Origin: ZC4RG42 sp036676355
GTDB lineage: Bacteria; Pseudomonadota; Gammaproteobacteria; Burkholderiales; SG8-39
Reading direction: 5' to 3'
Assembly (NCBI GenBank): GCA_036676355.1
Contig: JAKFDA010000031.1
Location: 1-32,486 of the forward strand
Length of the DNA stretch: 32,486 nt
Shown here: positions 32,280 through 32,486 of the stretch, in pieces
Layout: every line of letters starts with the position of its first letter
Numbering within the stretch: the stretch's first letter is position 1
Position numbers and translations under genes: made by a program
The notes under the pieces: model-generated
Seen by the model: the letters and a program-made list of their open reading frames with translations, nothing else
The model's database searches: none
What the model was told of the DNA's origin: nothing

Positions 32280-32486
32280 TGAATCTCTTCGACCTTGACC
32301 CACACGCTGCGCGAACCGCGCTCGCCGCTGCCGCGGCCGGAAAGGATGTGGTTGCCTTCCTGTACGCTCGTATTCGAAATGCCGCCCAGTTCGAACCACT
32401 CGCCGAGACGGCCGCTTGCGGTCGTGCTGATGCGCTGCGCATTGGCGCTGCCCGGACCATAGGCGCCTTGCGTTTCGCGTTGCGGC
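32276..32486 (-). CDS. Unidentified protein, C-terminal 69-70 residues only
   Basis: Only the end of the gene is in the window; it starts beyond base 32486. The visible residues are Gly/Ser-rich and include AYGPGSANAQRIS, SGRLGEWFELGGI, ILSGRGSGERGSR and the ending SVWVKVEEIQ. The GEWFELGG plus VWVKVEE pattern recalls the NolW/secretin-N-like short lipoproteins or beta-rich periplasmic domains, but I cannot identify it with confidence. Its stop overlaps the helicase GTG in a GTGA arrangement, so it is probably translated upstream of, and coupled to, that gene. Confidence 0.6.
   Translation of the reverse strand, partial: PQRETQGAYGPGSANAQRISTTASGRLGEWFELGGISNTSVQEGNHILSGRGSGERGSRSVWVKVEEIQ

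Noticed and set aside
30315..32399. Longer helicase start at 32399
   Set aside because: The first 40 residues lie over the end of the upstream gene; a GTG at 32279 with GTGA overlap is better supported.
1..32486. CRISPR arrays, tRNA, rRNA, insertion sequences, prophage or defence genes
   Set aside because: No regularly spaced direct repeats, cloverleaf-like sequences, transposases, integrases or known defence domains were seen in the spacers or frames.

Overview
The window is a gene-dense, GC-rich stretch of a proteobacterial chromosome. Betaproteobacteria (Burkholderiales/Nitrosomonadales-like) is the best guess. Reasons: a PhaR-type polyhydroxyalkanoate regulator beside a BktB-type thiolase, a RelA of the synthetase-only EXDD type, a divergent bamD / rluD-pgeF pair, and a recJ...prfB-lysS neighbourhood. 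No rRNA, tRNA, CRISPR array, insertion sequence, integrase or phage gene was seen. Codon use looks even throughout, so most of this is core chromosome.

Layout. (1) 1-5162, minus: relA -> CYTH/CHAD protein -> polyphosphate:AMP phosphotransferase (runs off the left edge), a tight operon joining (p)ppGpp synthesis with polyphosphate-related enzymes. (2) 5254-6974, plus: mtfA peptidase and an Anbu-type proteasome-like peptidase without its usual partner genes; then comEC on minus (6962-9301), whose 3' end overlaps anbu. (3) 9544-12161: a DUF2062 membrane protein converging on the lolD-lolC/E lipoprotein exporter. (4) 12319-16580, plus: RpfE-like protein, recJ, an MgtC/DUF4010 membrane protein and a small KTSC protein in a row; dsbB on minus follows. 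(5) 17346-19983, plus: prfB with its programmed +1 frameshift and lysS, closed by a strong terminator. (6) 20198-21881, plus: a glycine-zipper envelope protein and a DMT-family exporter. (7) 21898-26436, minus: epimerase, a gap with a possible SDR/phaB remnant, then phaR, rimO and a BktB-like thiolase. (8) 26510-30160: a tiny membrane protein, a ZIP metal transporter, pgeF and rluD on minus, with bamD divergent on plus. (9) 30315-32486, minus: a DinG/YoaA-type iron-sulfur helicase overlapping the end of an unidentified protein that enters from the right edge.

I see no clear-cut new defence or mobile system. The observations most worth following are the relA-CYTH/CHAD-PAP operon, the orphan Anbu peptidase beside MtfA, the free-standing KTSC protein and MgtC/DUF4010 protein between recJ and prfB-lysS, a possible phaB remnant upstream of phaR, and two diverged copies of a hairpin-forming intergenic repeat.
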